A stretch of DNA of 64,000 bases, from assembly GCA_029215795.1 (NCBI GenBank), contig JARDYH010000005.1, positions 34,292,001 through 34,356,000 on the forward strand, written 5' to 3'. The DNA comes from Anniella stebbinsi (lineage: Eukaryota > Chordata > Lepidosauria > Squamata > Anniellidae). Below, piece by piece: positions 54,535 to 64,000 of the stretch. Under the pieces are notes generated by a model, which did not search any database, was not told where the DNA came from, and saw nothing but the letters and a program-made list of their open reading frames with translations. Numbering within the stretch: position 1 is the stretch's first letter; the number at the start of each line of letters is the position of its first letter. Made by a program: the position numbers and the translations under genes.

Positions 54535-55265
54535 CCTAAACTGTCCTCAAGTAGTCAAGACAAATGGTAACCAGGGTATGAATGACAATGGCCAAGTCCC
54601 TATCCTCTGGAAAGTGGCACGGTCAGCATATCAGATGTGATTGTTAAAAATGCACTCCTGGTCATGCTCACCACTTGAATGTCCATGCGCAGAGCAGGAT
54701 CCAGGAGGATACCTGGACTTCTAATCTGTTTCTTCAGGAAGAGTGTAGTCCATTCCAAGACAGATATTCTCCACCTCCCGCTAGGTCACAGGAACAATTC
54801 TGTCTTCCCTGGATTCAATTTCAGTTTGTTTGTCCACGTTTCAAAATGGTCTTGAAACTAGTCTCTCAGGAGACTATTGCTGTCACTGGATTAGATAATA
54901 TAGAAAGGTAAGTGCTGGGTGTCACCAGTATACTGATGATGCCTCACTTCAAACTGCTGAATGAACTCTCCTAGCAGCTTCTTGTCAACACTGAATGACG
55001 TCTGTGCCAAAATGGTATCATGTAGAACCCCATAGGGTAAGTCCCATGGGGCCTAGCGGGAACCACTTGTAACTATCTTCTGAGCGTTCCCCAAGAAATA
55101 GAAGTGGAACCACTGCAAAGCAAGGTAGCACCTTGAACCCCCAACCTACTCATGCATCTCAGACTTTCTGATATATCATATATTCTGCAAAAACCCTGGG
55201 CCACAGCCATTTAGGCTTTTATAGGTAATAACCAGCATCTTCAATTATGTGATCACTTTAACAAG
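54535..55265 (-). mobile_element. Degraded LINE, antisense (low confidence)
   Basis: 'ggcttttataggtaataacc' and 'agcatcttcaattatgt' parallel the antisense L2 phrase 'gggctttatagatcttaacc...actttgaattgtg' at 13180-13215. The remaining 600 bp is plausible LINE antisense sequence, but I cannot anchor it. Confidence 0.35.
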
Positions 55266-56196
55266 AAATACAACACATTAGATGGCATTTTCTTTTCTTT
55301 TTTGTCCTGAAAGCTCTGTGCATAGTTCAGACCATTTGCACTTTCAGAGTTGAGCCAGCCAGATCTCCTTTCCCAATGTAACCATTAACTGACTGGCTTA
55401 CAGCCTGTTCATACAGCGAGCAACCACTAGAAAAGAAAACACTTTAAAAGCCAGCATGAGGTGGCTCCTACCTATGGCAAGCTGATCATGCATACCCACC
55501 ACCATCTGTTGGCAAGGAGCAGGGAAATGATGCTTGCTAACACAATCCCAAAGCCCTGTACATGGCTGTGGGTGCGCACAACAAGCTTGCTGCAGACTGG
55601 GGGTCATCATTCATAGATTTGTCCCACAGACTCAACTTACCTCGATGGTTGTATGAAAGGACCCTTAGAGAGCCGTCTTCAGTCTTGTTAGCTGTGAATA
55701 CTATAAATGCAGAGGCACATGCTCTTGAGGTTGGGGAAACATGTAAAACCTAGTCATGAAATCTATTCACTGTACAAGGATGCTCTTCAGCTAAAAGCCA
55801 AGTAGGAAAACAACTGCAATTGATGGGGTGACGGGGAAAGGTTTCTTCCTTGAGAGTAGCATGTTCTAACTACCAGCCCTCCAGCTGTCCCCAAACATCT
55901 AAATACCCTTTCTGCTGTTGGGAAAGAATCACTAGATTAAGGTAACTATCATGTTTATTGGGCCGGCTCAACCACTTGGGCAGAATTCAAGGGACATTTG
56001 CCTCAGATTTATAAGTACCTTGGGAGAAAGAGGCACAGCCTGCACTTTCCAAGGCAACTTAGCAAGTTGCAAGGGAGAACAGTTGGATGGAAGCACCCTC
56101 TCAACCCACAATTCTCCCCAGCAAAAGACCCCTGCTCTCATATGCTTCCTCTTTCCAAGCATTGTCTATGCAACCAAACGTTTCCCCACATTTACA
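55266..56196. other. Unrecognised sequence
   Basis: No gene or repeat family recognised. Short frames only. Confidence 0.3.
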
Positions 56197-56204
56197 GAGC
56201 CACT

Positions 56205-56759
56205 GGCTGTTTCTACACCGTACGGGTGTAGAGGGAGGGGGGACGAGCCCTGAAGTACCTGCTTCCAGGCTAGTCGCTATAATCCAAACAACAGTGTGAC
56301 GACCCGGCTTCCTCCTGGGCCGTCACAAGTCGGCCCGCCATTTTTATTTTATTTTTTATCCGGGAAGAGCACACTTGCGCTCCAATGAAAGGTAAGTGCA
56401 TTTTTTTAAAAAATACCCCAAAATGGGTCCCCCACCCACCCCCTGTCATCCTGGGGATGGTGAAATTGCTGTCCTCCCTCCCTTGTTGGGCACAGAGCCG
56501 TGTGGTGTGGCTCCGTGCCCATTTCTGCTGCCGCACTTACTCGCGAGTAAGTACAGCAGCAGCCTGGATGGGCGGCCACATATCCTGTGGTCCCGGGAAC
56601 TTCCTTGGACTGTGGAAAAATCGAGTTTCCCCAGGGTACTGTGATCTCAGGGAATACCCGTTCCCGTTCCCCACCCCTCGGGAGACCCTGTGCATCATTT
56701 AGAGTCACAGGAACCAGTTGGAGGCCATCCCAGGCAAACAGCCTGGCGTAGAAACGGCC
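56205..56759. mobile_element. MITE family M-CGCG, divergent copy 3, opposite orientation (about 555 bp)
   Basis: Ends GGCTGTTTCTACACCGTACG and GCCTGGCGTAGAAACGGCC are inverted repeats. The interior has CTTACTCGCGAGTAAGTACAGC (about 56536-56557) and 'gtcatcctggggatggtgaa', the reverse-orientation counterparts of CGCTTACTCGCGAGTAAGC and 'ccatccccaggatgg' in 15024-15543. Frames such as 56385-56702 are incidental. Confidence 0.7.
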
Positions 56760-56904
56760 ACTTTCTCAGCTTGCTCATACTTTTCCCTCTGTAGCTTCAG
56801 TATTAATCCCATCCCCTGCCAGGCTCTCCTACTCATGGCTTAGTCAATTAACTCATACAGCTTGTTTGTCATCTGCCCCCCCCAAACTCACAATATGTGT
56901 GGCA

Positions 56905-56937
56905 AACCCCCCCCCCACACACACACACACAAACACA
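56905..56937. repeat. (C)n/(CA)n microsatellite
   Basis: A C-run, then CACACACACACACA. Confidence 0.9.
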
Positions 56938-57204
56938 GTTTCCAGAAACAAATTACACTGAGGAGAAGGATGGGAACCAAGGTCTTTCCCTCCAAATTTC
57001 TTGGACTTTGACCATTTTCCATGTAGGGTGAAGAACTAATCTGCATGACTAAGACAGCATCACAAATCATGGAGTCTAGCAGGATAACACAGAAACCTGG
57101 AAAAATCTTATTTGGCTGATAGCTATGTGCTGGTAAATGTGTTTGAAGAATTGGATATGAAGACCAGGGACTCAGTAGGGCTGTGTTCTAACAAATGCAC
57201 ATAC

Positions 57205-57420
57205 ATTTGCCCTCCAGAACACTTTCATGATGCTGCCTCTTTCTCAGCCTTCAAAGCCCTCCTCAAAATCCACCTTTTTTGTAAGGCCTTTGGCATAGCC
57301 TTCTCTACTAATACCAACCTGAACTACAGGTAACTATGTTGTATGCATATTTCTCCCTTGTTTACTATCTCTTCAATATTCCTCTCCTCCCACTGTTGAA
57401 TTTTAGATAGTCCGTTGCTC
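57205..57420 (+). mobile_element. LINE C-terminus and 3' UTR remnant
   Basis: The frame 57112-57333 ends PEHFHDAASFSAFKALLKIHLFCKAFGIAFST, resembling the S...F...LK.HLF..AF end of L2/Rex-like LINEs. It is followed by an AT-rich tail. Confidence 0.5.
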
Positions 57421-57489
57421 AGGGTAGGAAGTTATCTTCAAGCGTCATCAGACAGGGTGGGATCACGTTTTCCTACCGTTGCTTTTCTG

Positions 57490-57878
57490 TTCCATACCTA
57501 GGGGTGACCATATTACCCCAGTTTTAAAATTGTTCCACTGGCTGCCAATTAGTTTCCGGGCAAAGTACAAAGTGTTGGTCATTACCTTTAAAGCCCTACA
57601 TGGTTTGGGTCCAGGTTATCTGCGGGATCCTCTTCTCCCATACAATCCACCCCGCACGCTCAGGTCCTCTGGGAAGAACTTACTACAGTCGGCCAATACT
57701 AGGCTGACAACCATTACCCAGAGGACCTTCTGTTCTGCCGCTCCCAGACTGTGTAATGGCCTGCCGAAGGAGACTCGTCAACTCAACAGTCTTTTAGAAT
57801 TTAAGAAAGCTATAAAGACGAATTTCTTCCGGCAGGCATATCCAGTGGAATTTTAGAATGTTTTCAGAATGTTTTTAT
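57490..57878 (+). mobile_element. L2-type LINE C-terminus, 5' piece of a split copy
   Basis: The frame 57479-57856 reads DHITPVLKLFHWLPISFRAKYKVLVITFKALHGLGPGYLRDPLLPYNPPRTLRSSGKNLL..., then RTFCSAAPRLCNGLPKE, ending QAYPVEF-stop. It is nearly the same as 29744-29995 and is the canonical L2 C-terminal block. The 3' UTR runs to 57878 and continues at 59440 beyond an inserted transposon. It is an intact reading frame but lacks endonuclease and reverse transcriptase. Confidence 0.9.
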
Positions 57879-59447
57879 TAGGGATGTGCACTGGATCGGA
57901 CCCGATCCACGATCCGAGTCCGGTCCAGTGGGAAATCGGATAAATTATCCGATTTCCGATCCCGCAGCTGGATCGGCCGATCCAATCCGAACCGGTCCGA
58001 AAAGGCTCCGAACCGGTTCGGCGGATCGGCGGATTGGCGGGCGCCCACTGGCGCCCACCGCCGCTTCCATTGGCGGGCGCCAGCGGGCGCCCGCCGATGA
58101 AAGTGGACAGCGGGGGGGGAGGAGGGGGGCGCTTACCTTCTCGGCACGTCCGCTCCCGTCCGGCACTAGCAGCTACTACCAGCAGGCTCCGCGGCCTGCT
58201 CTAGGGTGGCGCGCCGGGTGATGTCATCACCCGGCGCGCTACTCTAGAGCAGGCCGCGGAGCCTGCTGGTGGTAGCCGCCGGCCCCGGACGGGAGCCGCC
58301 GGGCCGGGAAGGTAAGGAGGGGGTGCGTGGAGGGGAGGAGGGGGCGCGCGGAGGGGGGAGGGGGGCACTTACCTTCCCGGCCCGGCGGCTCCCGTCCGTC
58401 GCCGGCGCCTACTACTCCCAGCAGGCTCCGCGGCCTGCTCTAGGGTGGCGCGCCGGGTGATGTCATCACCTGGCGCGCTACTCTAGAGCAGGCCGCGGAG
58501 CCTGCTGGTAGTAGTAGGCGCCGGCGCCGGACGGGAGCCGCCGGGCCGGGAAGGTAAGGAGGGGGTGCGTGGAGGGGAGGAGGGGGCGCGCGGAGGGGGG
58601 AGGGGGGCCCTTACCTTCCCGGCCCGGCGGCTCCCGTCCGGCGCCGGCGCCTACTACTCCCAGCAGGCTCCGCGGCCTGCTCTAGGGTGGCGCGCCGGGT
58701 GATGTCATCACCCGGCGCGCTACTCTAGAGCAGGCCGCGGAGCCTGCTGGTAGTAGTAGGCGCCGGCGCCGGACGGGAGCCGCCGGGCCGGGAAGGTAAG
58801 GAGGGGGTGCGTGGAGGGGTGGAGGGGGCGCGCGGAGGGGGGAGGGGGGCCCTTACCTTCCCGGCCCGGCGGCTCCCGTCCGGCGCCGGCGCCTACTACT
58901 ACCAGCAGGCTCCGCGGCCTGCTCCAGGGTGGCGCGCCGGGTGATGTCATCACCCGGCGCGCTACTCGAGAGTAGGCTGCGGAGCCCGCTGGTAGTAGCC
59001 GCCGGCGCCGGACGGGAGCGGACGGGCCGAGAAGGTAAGCAGTGGCGGGGAAGGGGGCTTACCCCCCCCGGAGCCGTCCGCTTCTATCCGCTGGCGCCCG
59101 CGGGCGCCAGCGGATGGAAGCGGGCGGCCCCAGGGGGGGTAGGGAGCGCAGGGGAGGGGGCTTACCTGCCGGGGCCGTCCACAGCGGACGGCCCCGGGGG
59201 GGGAGGGAGTTAGGCCCCCCCTCACCCACCCGCCGCCATTTTTTCCTCATAGACTTGCATTGCAATGCAAGTCTATGGGGAAAAAAATGGCGGCCGATCC
59301 AAAAATTTACGATTTTTGGGTCGGGATCGGACTCGATCCGGTCCGGGGGGCCTCCGATTTTGTCCGAACCGGTCCGGGACAAAATTGGAGGTCCCGACTC
59401 GGGTCCCGATCCGATCCGGGGGGTCCGTGCACACCCCTAGTTTTTAT
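57871..59447. mobile_element. Giant GATC-rich hAT-like non-autonomous transposon, copy 1 (57879-59439, 1561 bp)
   Basis: Perfect 8-bp direct repeats GTTTTTAT (57871-57878 and 59440-59447) flank TIRs TAGGGATGTGCACTGGATC and GGGTCCGTGCACACCCCTA. Terminal about 150-bp domains are dense in GATCCG/CGGATC words. The middle is a tandem array of four about 240-bp units, each a long palindrome centred on GTGATGTCATCAC (centres near 58222, 58462, 58704 and 58946), with arms GCGGCTCCCGTCCG.../...CGGACGGGAGCCGC bounded by CTTACCTTCC/GGAAGGTAAG. Near the right end is a perfect 30-bp palindrome (59248-59277, centre ATTGCAAT). Very CpG-rich, no credible ORF. Confidence 0.93.
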
Positions 59448-59569
59448 GATGTTTTATTGCTATTTTAATAATGTGTACCATGTTTTAATCAGTTTTATGT
59501 ATTTTATCATATTTTATATTTAATGCTATTCTCTGCCTCGATCCAAACAGAGAGGTGGGTAATGAATAA

Positions 59570-59612
<43 letters not shown>
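59440..59612 (+). mobile_element. L2-type LINE 3' end, second piece of the split copy
   Basis: It resumes GTTTTTATGATGTTTTATTGC as expected from the uninterrupted copy at 8153-8340. It ends 'ctctgcctcgatccaaacag', AGAGGTGGG, AATAAATTTATT and a (TTA)n run of about 40 bp. Confidence 0.9.
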
Positions 59613-59614
<2 letters not shown>

Positions 59615-60020
59615 GAGCAGCTTCCTCTTTCTTCACACAGGGAAGAAAGAGGAAGCAGCAACGACCATGAGGCCCATTCAATGAGTGTTTTTATCGCGCT
59701 GCTTTTCCTGCACACAGCAGGAAATGGTGGCAAGTTTCACTCCAATAAAAAAACTCCGGATTTTCCAGGTTTTATTTTGTTGCAGAAAATACAGCAGAAG
59801 GAGAGGGAGACTCACAGGAGGCAGACATCATTGTCAAAAGGACCCGTGAACATATGTAAGTGACCAATAACGAGAGAGCTATAAAACGCTTGTCTGATGA
59901 TGCTCTTCATGTTATTATTCTGTGAACCACCATGCACACCAAGGATACAGCATAAAAAACACAGACAGATAGACATAAAATCCACTTAAGTTCACCACCT
60001 ACATCTCAAGGGGGGAAAAC
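59613..60020. other. Unrecognised sequence
   Basis: 59620-59665 has opposing 'cctctttcttcacacag' / 'aagaaagaggaagcag' words (local inverted repeat). Nothing else recognised. Confidence 0.3.
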
Positions 60021-60024
60021 TTAC

Positions 60025-60345
60025 TTATGGTGCATAGTTCATAGTTAAACTATGGAATTTGCTTCCACAAGATGTAGTGATGGCCACCAACTTGAACAAG
60101 TTGAAAGGGGGATTAGACATGGATGATAAGGCTATCTATCAATGACTGCCAGTCATTATGGCTATATGCTACCTCCAGTATCAGTGGCAGTTGCTGGAGA
60201 ACACAAGTGAGAGGGTGCTGTTGCACTCATGTTCTGCTTGTGGGCTTTCCATGGGCATCTGGTTGGCTGCTGTGGGAACAGAATGCTGGACTAAACAGGC
60301 CTTTGGTCTGATCCAGCATGGCTCTTCTTATGTTCTAATATTCTT
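60025..60345 (+). mobile_element. CR1/L3-like LINE 3' end, copy 2
   Basis: It starts in the ORF2 C-terminus (translation LWNLLPQDVVMATNLNKLKGGLDMDDKA, resembling WN.LP.DVV.A....FK..LD). The 3' UTR 'ctacctccagtatcagtggc', 'gagagggtgctgttgcac', 'tctgatccagcatggctctt' and 'cttatgttct' matches 46862-47160. Confidence 0.82.
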
Positions 60346-61125
60346 TAGCTTTATCGTCAGGCATTGGAATGCAATTGAGAAATGAATTGGGGGCAGTGGC
60401 CACAAAATCCATTGCCCATTGCACTCCTCCAAGCAACCTATCCCTGCTTGATGGACATTACCTATCCATAGCAGTTCTCCACAGAACGACATTGATTTCC
60501 ACTTATCTGGACTCACCGTAAAATTACCAGGATCAAACTCTGAGCCATGAGCATGATTGAGTTAACTGTATAAAGAGGAGTTTACACATGCATGTTTATT
60601 GCTTCAGGGCAGTAATACTGAATGTGAGAAACAGTCATTGGCAGATGGAGCGCTTCACAGTTCCACAAACACAAAAGCCATAAACACAAATGATCTGACT
60701 CTAGCTGCGTGTAATAATGTACACACAGAACAACAAATTATTCCAGATGGACATGCACATCAATAGACATGTCTAACCCATTCAATAGGATGAGATGAGC
60801 ATGGCACTGCAGGTGGAGCAATACATGCTGATTTCCTTTATTGGATTGGGATGGTGTTTCTACATAGGCAGTTGCAAGATGAGTTCAGACATCACACCAA
60901 ACCATAGTTTAATGTGCTGAGAAAAAGCTACAGCAAGGCTTGGTGTTCCCCCTCCCCACTCTTCCAGCTTGGCCATGAAGAGCTTTTGGTTGAGATAGAA
61001 GTGGGCAGCCTTGGGGGCTGCATTCTCTTGTGGGGAATCCATTGGGGGTGCCTGTTGGTGGTGGACAAAACCAGTGGTAGACAGAGCCAAAGCCAAAAGT
61101 GGTGAGTCACCCCTCTTCTCTTCAC
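60346..61125. other. Unrecognised, with a hAT-like TIR scrap
   Basis: 60880-60920 has 'gagttcagacatcacacc' and 'aaaccatagtttaatgtgc', resembling one end of a TTCAGAC-type MITE whose other end may be at 61555-61760. No gene recognised. Confidence 0.3.
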
Positions 61126-61129
61126 TGTC

Positions 61130-61407
61130 TGCTACCCTCTTTCTCTCTCTTCCCTTTTTGCCACCCCTTTCTCTCTCATCCTCTTTCTGCCACCCCTCTT
61201 TCTCTCTCTTCCTCTTTCTGCCACCCCTCTTTCTCTCTCTTCCTCTTTCTGCCACCCCCTTTCTCTCTCTTCCTCTTTCTGCCACCCTCTTTCTCTCTCT
61301 TCCCCTTTCTGCCACCTCCTTTCTCTCTCTTCCTCTTTCTGCCACCCTCTTCCTCTCTCTTCCTTTTTCTGCCACCCCTCTTTCTCTCTCTTCCTCTTCC
61401 TTCCTGC
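61130..61407. repeat. Minisatellite, about 30-31-bp unit, about 9 copies
   Basis: Unit of the form CACCCCTCTTTCTCTCTC followed by TTCCTCTTTCTGC, with length variation in the C and T runs. It produces long, biased frames on both strands (RERKR-type on minus, SLFLFLPP-type on plus), which are not genes. Confidence 0.9.
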
Positions 61408-61479
61408 CCAGCAGGCTGCCATGGAAAGGGTCAAATCACTCCTGCCAGACGTCTGAATTGATTGCATGCAGAGAACTTT

Positions 61480-61550
61480 TGAAATTAAGCTGAAGGATGC
61501 ATGAGCCAAGAGCCAAGAGCCACATGCGGGCCGAGAGCCACAGGTTGTCC
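61480..61550. repeat. Dispersed repeat scrap ('gagccacatgcggg' type)
   Basis: 'catgagccaagagccaagag', 'ccacatgcgggccgagagcc' and 'acaggttgtccaccctggtt' is a familiar reptile repeat phrase (antisense 'ccagggtggacaacctgtgg'). Family not named. Confidence 0.4.
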
Positions 61551-61554
61551 ACCC

Positions 61555-61765
61555 TGGTTTAAATTAACTCTAACTTGTTCTGTCATCTGAACCCAATAAA
61601 CTGTGATTAATCTTAACTATGGTTCATTTGAAACAAGGCACGCTGTCTTTTTCAACAAGCCATTGTTAACATGAATTAATTTATTTGTATTTATTTAATT
61701 ACATTCCCTCCACCCCCCCCCACTGTTCAGACAATGTAACACTAAACCATGATTAATCTAAAATG
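61555..61765. mobile_element. hAT-like MITE, degraded
   Basis: 'tgttctgtcatctgaaccc' and 'ctatggttcatttgaaac' oppose 'actgttcagacaatgtaaca' and 'ctaaaccatgattaatcta'. These are GTTCAGA/TCTGAAC-type ends with AACCATGG-like interior. Confidence 0.45.
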
Positions 61766-62650
61766 GAAGCAGACGTTTCAGATGTCCTCCTTGCAGACGC
61801 ACCAAAGGAGACCACAGGAGTGTGCAGACTTCAAACTTGCTAGGGCTCATTCTCATCATGCTAAACGGTGACAGAGTGATATCTGTGCACAGCTATTGAG
61901 TGATCAGCTATCAAGTGATGTATGTGTGGATCAACTCAAAGATCCTCACTGGCACAAGAAGCAGCTTCGCTCCCACCCACCCCACACTCTTAAAACAAGC
62001 TATTTTTAAACATGCATCTTTGCCTCCCTTTTGCCCCAGACCAGCAAATGCTTTCAGCCACAAGTTTCACAAACGTAAATGAAAGAGGTGAGTGGGGGTG
62101 GGGTGGAGAGAAGCAACCTCTCCCCTAGATGCCATCCTCCTAAAATTAGTTTGGGGTTTACTAGACACATTGACTTCACACTGTGAATGCTGAGTTACTT
62201 TCTGTGTTAAAAAAATATTATTGTTTACCTAACTGTTCTTCAGTGAGAAATGTGTGTCTGTTTCTTTAAACGGAGAGAGCGGCAGGCAGACAGAGTGGCT
62301 CCGGGTTTGTTTGCACCTCGAGATGAGGGAGGGAAAGAAGAGAAAAAGAACTGAAGAGAGCATCCTGTTGTTGAGTACAGAAGGGGGGGGGGGTGCAGCA
62401 TGAATGACAGAAAAGAGAAAAGGGTCAGGTTAGAATCCAGCGAGGCCTAGAACTGATCCAGTCCCCACAATATACCCCCATAAAAATTTTAAGGTCCAGA
62501 GATTTTCTCTGCTGATATGTGATCTTGAGGTATTGGATTAACATAATAATTTGGGTAGACATTCTGATTCTTGTGCGAAATGTTTTTAGGTGCTATTTTC
62601 AAAATGGCAGACAGTTTTCTTTAGGTCGCTACTTTTCGTCAACCACAGAA
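61766..62650. other. Unrecognised sequence
   Basis: A G-run near 62380-62390. No gene or repeat family recognised. Confidence 0.3.
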
Positions 62651-62658
62651 GTTACTAT

Positions 62659-64000
62659 TAGGGGTGTGCACGGACCCCCCGGATCGGATCGGGACCCGGA
62701 TCGGGACCTCCAATTTTGTCCCGGACCGGTTCGGACAAAATCGGAGGCCCCCCGGACCGGATCGAGTCCGATCCCGACCCAAAAATCGTACATTTTTGGA
62801 TCGGCCGCCATTTTTTTCCCCATAGACTTGCATTGCAATGCAAGTCTATGAGGAAAAAATGGCGGCGGGTGGGTAAGGGGGGGCCTAACTCCCTCCCCCC
62901 CCCGGGGCCGTCCGCTGTGGACGGCCCCGGCAGGTAAACCCCCTCCCCCGCGCTCCCTACCCCCCCTGGGGCCGCCCGCTTCCATCCGCTGGCGCCCGCG
63001 GGCGCCAGCGGATATAAGCGGACGGCTCCGGGGGGGGGGGTAAGCCCCCTTCCCCGCCACTTACCTTCTCGGCCCGTCCGGCGCCGGCGGCTACTACCAG
63101 CGGGCTCCGCGGCCTACTCTCGAGTAGCGCGCCGGGTGATGACATCACCCGGCGCGCCACCCTGGAGCAGGCCGCGGAGCCTGCTGGTAGTAGTAGGCGC
63201 CGGCGCCGGACGGGAGCCGCCGGGCCGGGCAGGTAAGGGCCCCCCTCCCCCCTCCGCACGCCCCCTCCTCCCCTCCACGCACCCCCTCCTTACCTTTCCG
63301 GCCCGGCGGCTCCCGTCCAGCGCCGGCGCCTACTACTTCCAGCAGGCTCCGCGGCCTGCTCTAGAGTAGCGCGCCGGGTGATGACATCACCCGGCGCGCC
63401 ATCCTAGAGCAGGCCGCGGAGCCTGCTGGGAGTAGTAGGCGCCGGCGCCGGATGGGAGCCGCCGGGCCGGGCAGGTAAGGGCCCCCCTCCCCCCTCCCCC
63501 CTCCGCGCGCCCCCTCCTCCCCTCCACGCACCCCCTCCTTACCTTTCCAGCCCGGCGGCTCCCGTCCGGCGCCGGCGCCTACTACTTCCAGCAGGCTCCG
63601 CGGCCTGCTCTAGAGTAGCGCGCCGGGTGATGACATCACCCGGCGCGCCATCCTAGAGCAGGCCGCGGAGCCTGCTGGGAGTAGTAGGCGCCGGCGCCGG
63701 ACGGGAGCCGCCGGGCCGGGCAGGTAAGGGCCCCCCTCCCCCCTCCCCCCTCCGCGCGCCCCCTCCTCCCCTCCACGCACCCCCTCCTTACCTTTCCGGC
63801 CCGGCGGCTCCCGTCCGGCGCCGGCGCCTACTACTTCCAGCAGGCTCCGCGGCCTGCTCTAGAGTAGCGCGCCGGGTGATGACATCACCCGGCGCGCCAT
63901 CCTAGAGCAGGCCGCGGAGCCTGCTGGGAGTAGTAGGCGCCGGCGCCGGACGGGAGCCGCCGGGCCAGAAAGGTAAGGGCCCCCCTCCCCCCTCCGCGCG
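62659..64000. mobile_element. Giant GATC-rich hAT-like non-autonomous transposon, copy 2, inverted, truncated by window end
   Basis: It begins TAGGGGTGTGCACGGACCC immediately after GTTACTAT (expected target duplication). The first about 300 bp is the reverse complement of the right end of copy 1 with only a handful of differences by eye. It includes the 30-bp palindrome (62821-62850) and at least four about 242-249-bp palindromic units (centres near 63142, 63384, 63633 and 63882), so the array here reaches the window edge and may be longer than in copy 1. The right end and second duplication are outside. Confidence 0.9.

Noticed and set aside
58130..59040. CRISPR-like or satellite array
   Set aside because: Units are about 240 bp, near-identical throughout and palindromic, with no short repeats separated by unique spacers, in eukaryotic DNA. 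The array is inside a transposon with defined ends.
57886..59440. Possible CpG island promoter with GC-rich frames (Arg/Pro/Gly-rich)
   Set aside because: The CpG richness and frames are explained by the palindromic array of the transposon, which has TIRs and a perfect 8-bp duplication. The same sequence recurs at 62659-64000.
60860..61509. Long frames (up to 171 codons) encoding RERKR-type or SLFLFLPP-type repeats
   Set aside because: They are produced by the stop-free 30-bp minisatellite at 61130-61407, read on either strand. Composition is pure repeat and no domain extends beyond it.

Overview
The window looks like non-coding nuclear DNA from a reptile, most likely a squamate (lizard or snake). 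The grounds are its interspersed repeats: L2-type LINEs ending in a CCCGCCTC/GAGGCGGG hairpin and (TTA)n, CR1/L3-type LINE 3' ends, L1 3' ends, tRNA-derived SINEs with an intact B box, a DIRS-like gag remnant, and very many non-autonomous DNA transposons (MITEs) with terminal inverted repeats (TIRs). I found no host protein-coding exon, tRNA gene, rRNA gene or CRISPR array that I could support. Every ORF with recognisable protein similarity belongs to a retroelement. This identification is from pattern memory and was not searched.

Layout. 1-5.7 kb is mostly unrecognised sequence with a CR1 scrap. 5.77-10.1 kb holds an L1 3' end, several MITEs and an L2 tail. 10.7-13.9 kb holds LINE 3' ends in minus orientation and a MITE, around a unique stretch (11.47-12.34 kb) that could be conserved non-coding DNA. 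15.0-19.55 kb is a composite: a MITE, L2 pieces, and an L1 split into two plus-strand pieces around a minus-strand DIRS-like gag region. 20-26 kb is dense in SINEs and MITEs. 26-29.4, 36.7-38.1 and 44.2-49.8 kb are largely unrecognised. 42.19-43.92 kb is an old L2 broken by a SINE and a MITE. 52.33-54.28 kb is an L2 that retains endonuclease and reverse transcriptase pieces and is itself interrupted by a younger L2 and a MITE. 57.49-59.61 kb is an L2 3' end split by a 1.56 kb GC-rich element with exact 8-bp target-site duplications. 62.66 kb to the window end is a second, nearly identical copy in opposite orientation.

The most interesting content is a set of hAT-like non-autonomous transposons (8-bp duplications, TIR beginning TAGGG). 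One family spans small forms (9614-10090, 49846-50191) and giant forms (57879-59439, 62659-end). The giant forms carry a tandem array of about 240-bp palindromic units, each centred on GTGATGTCATCAC. A second family has four copies of exactly 320 bp each, with a palindrome-within-palindrome structure and an internal copy of the TIR. Several other MITE families have two or three copies each. Since no host gene was recognised, I cannot describe genes working together; the window records nested insertion events.
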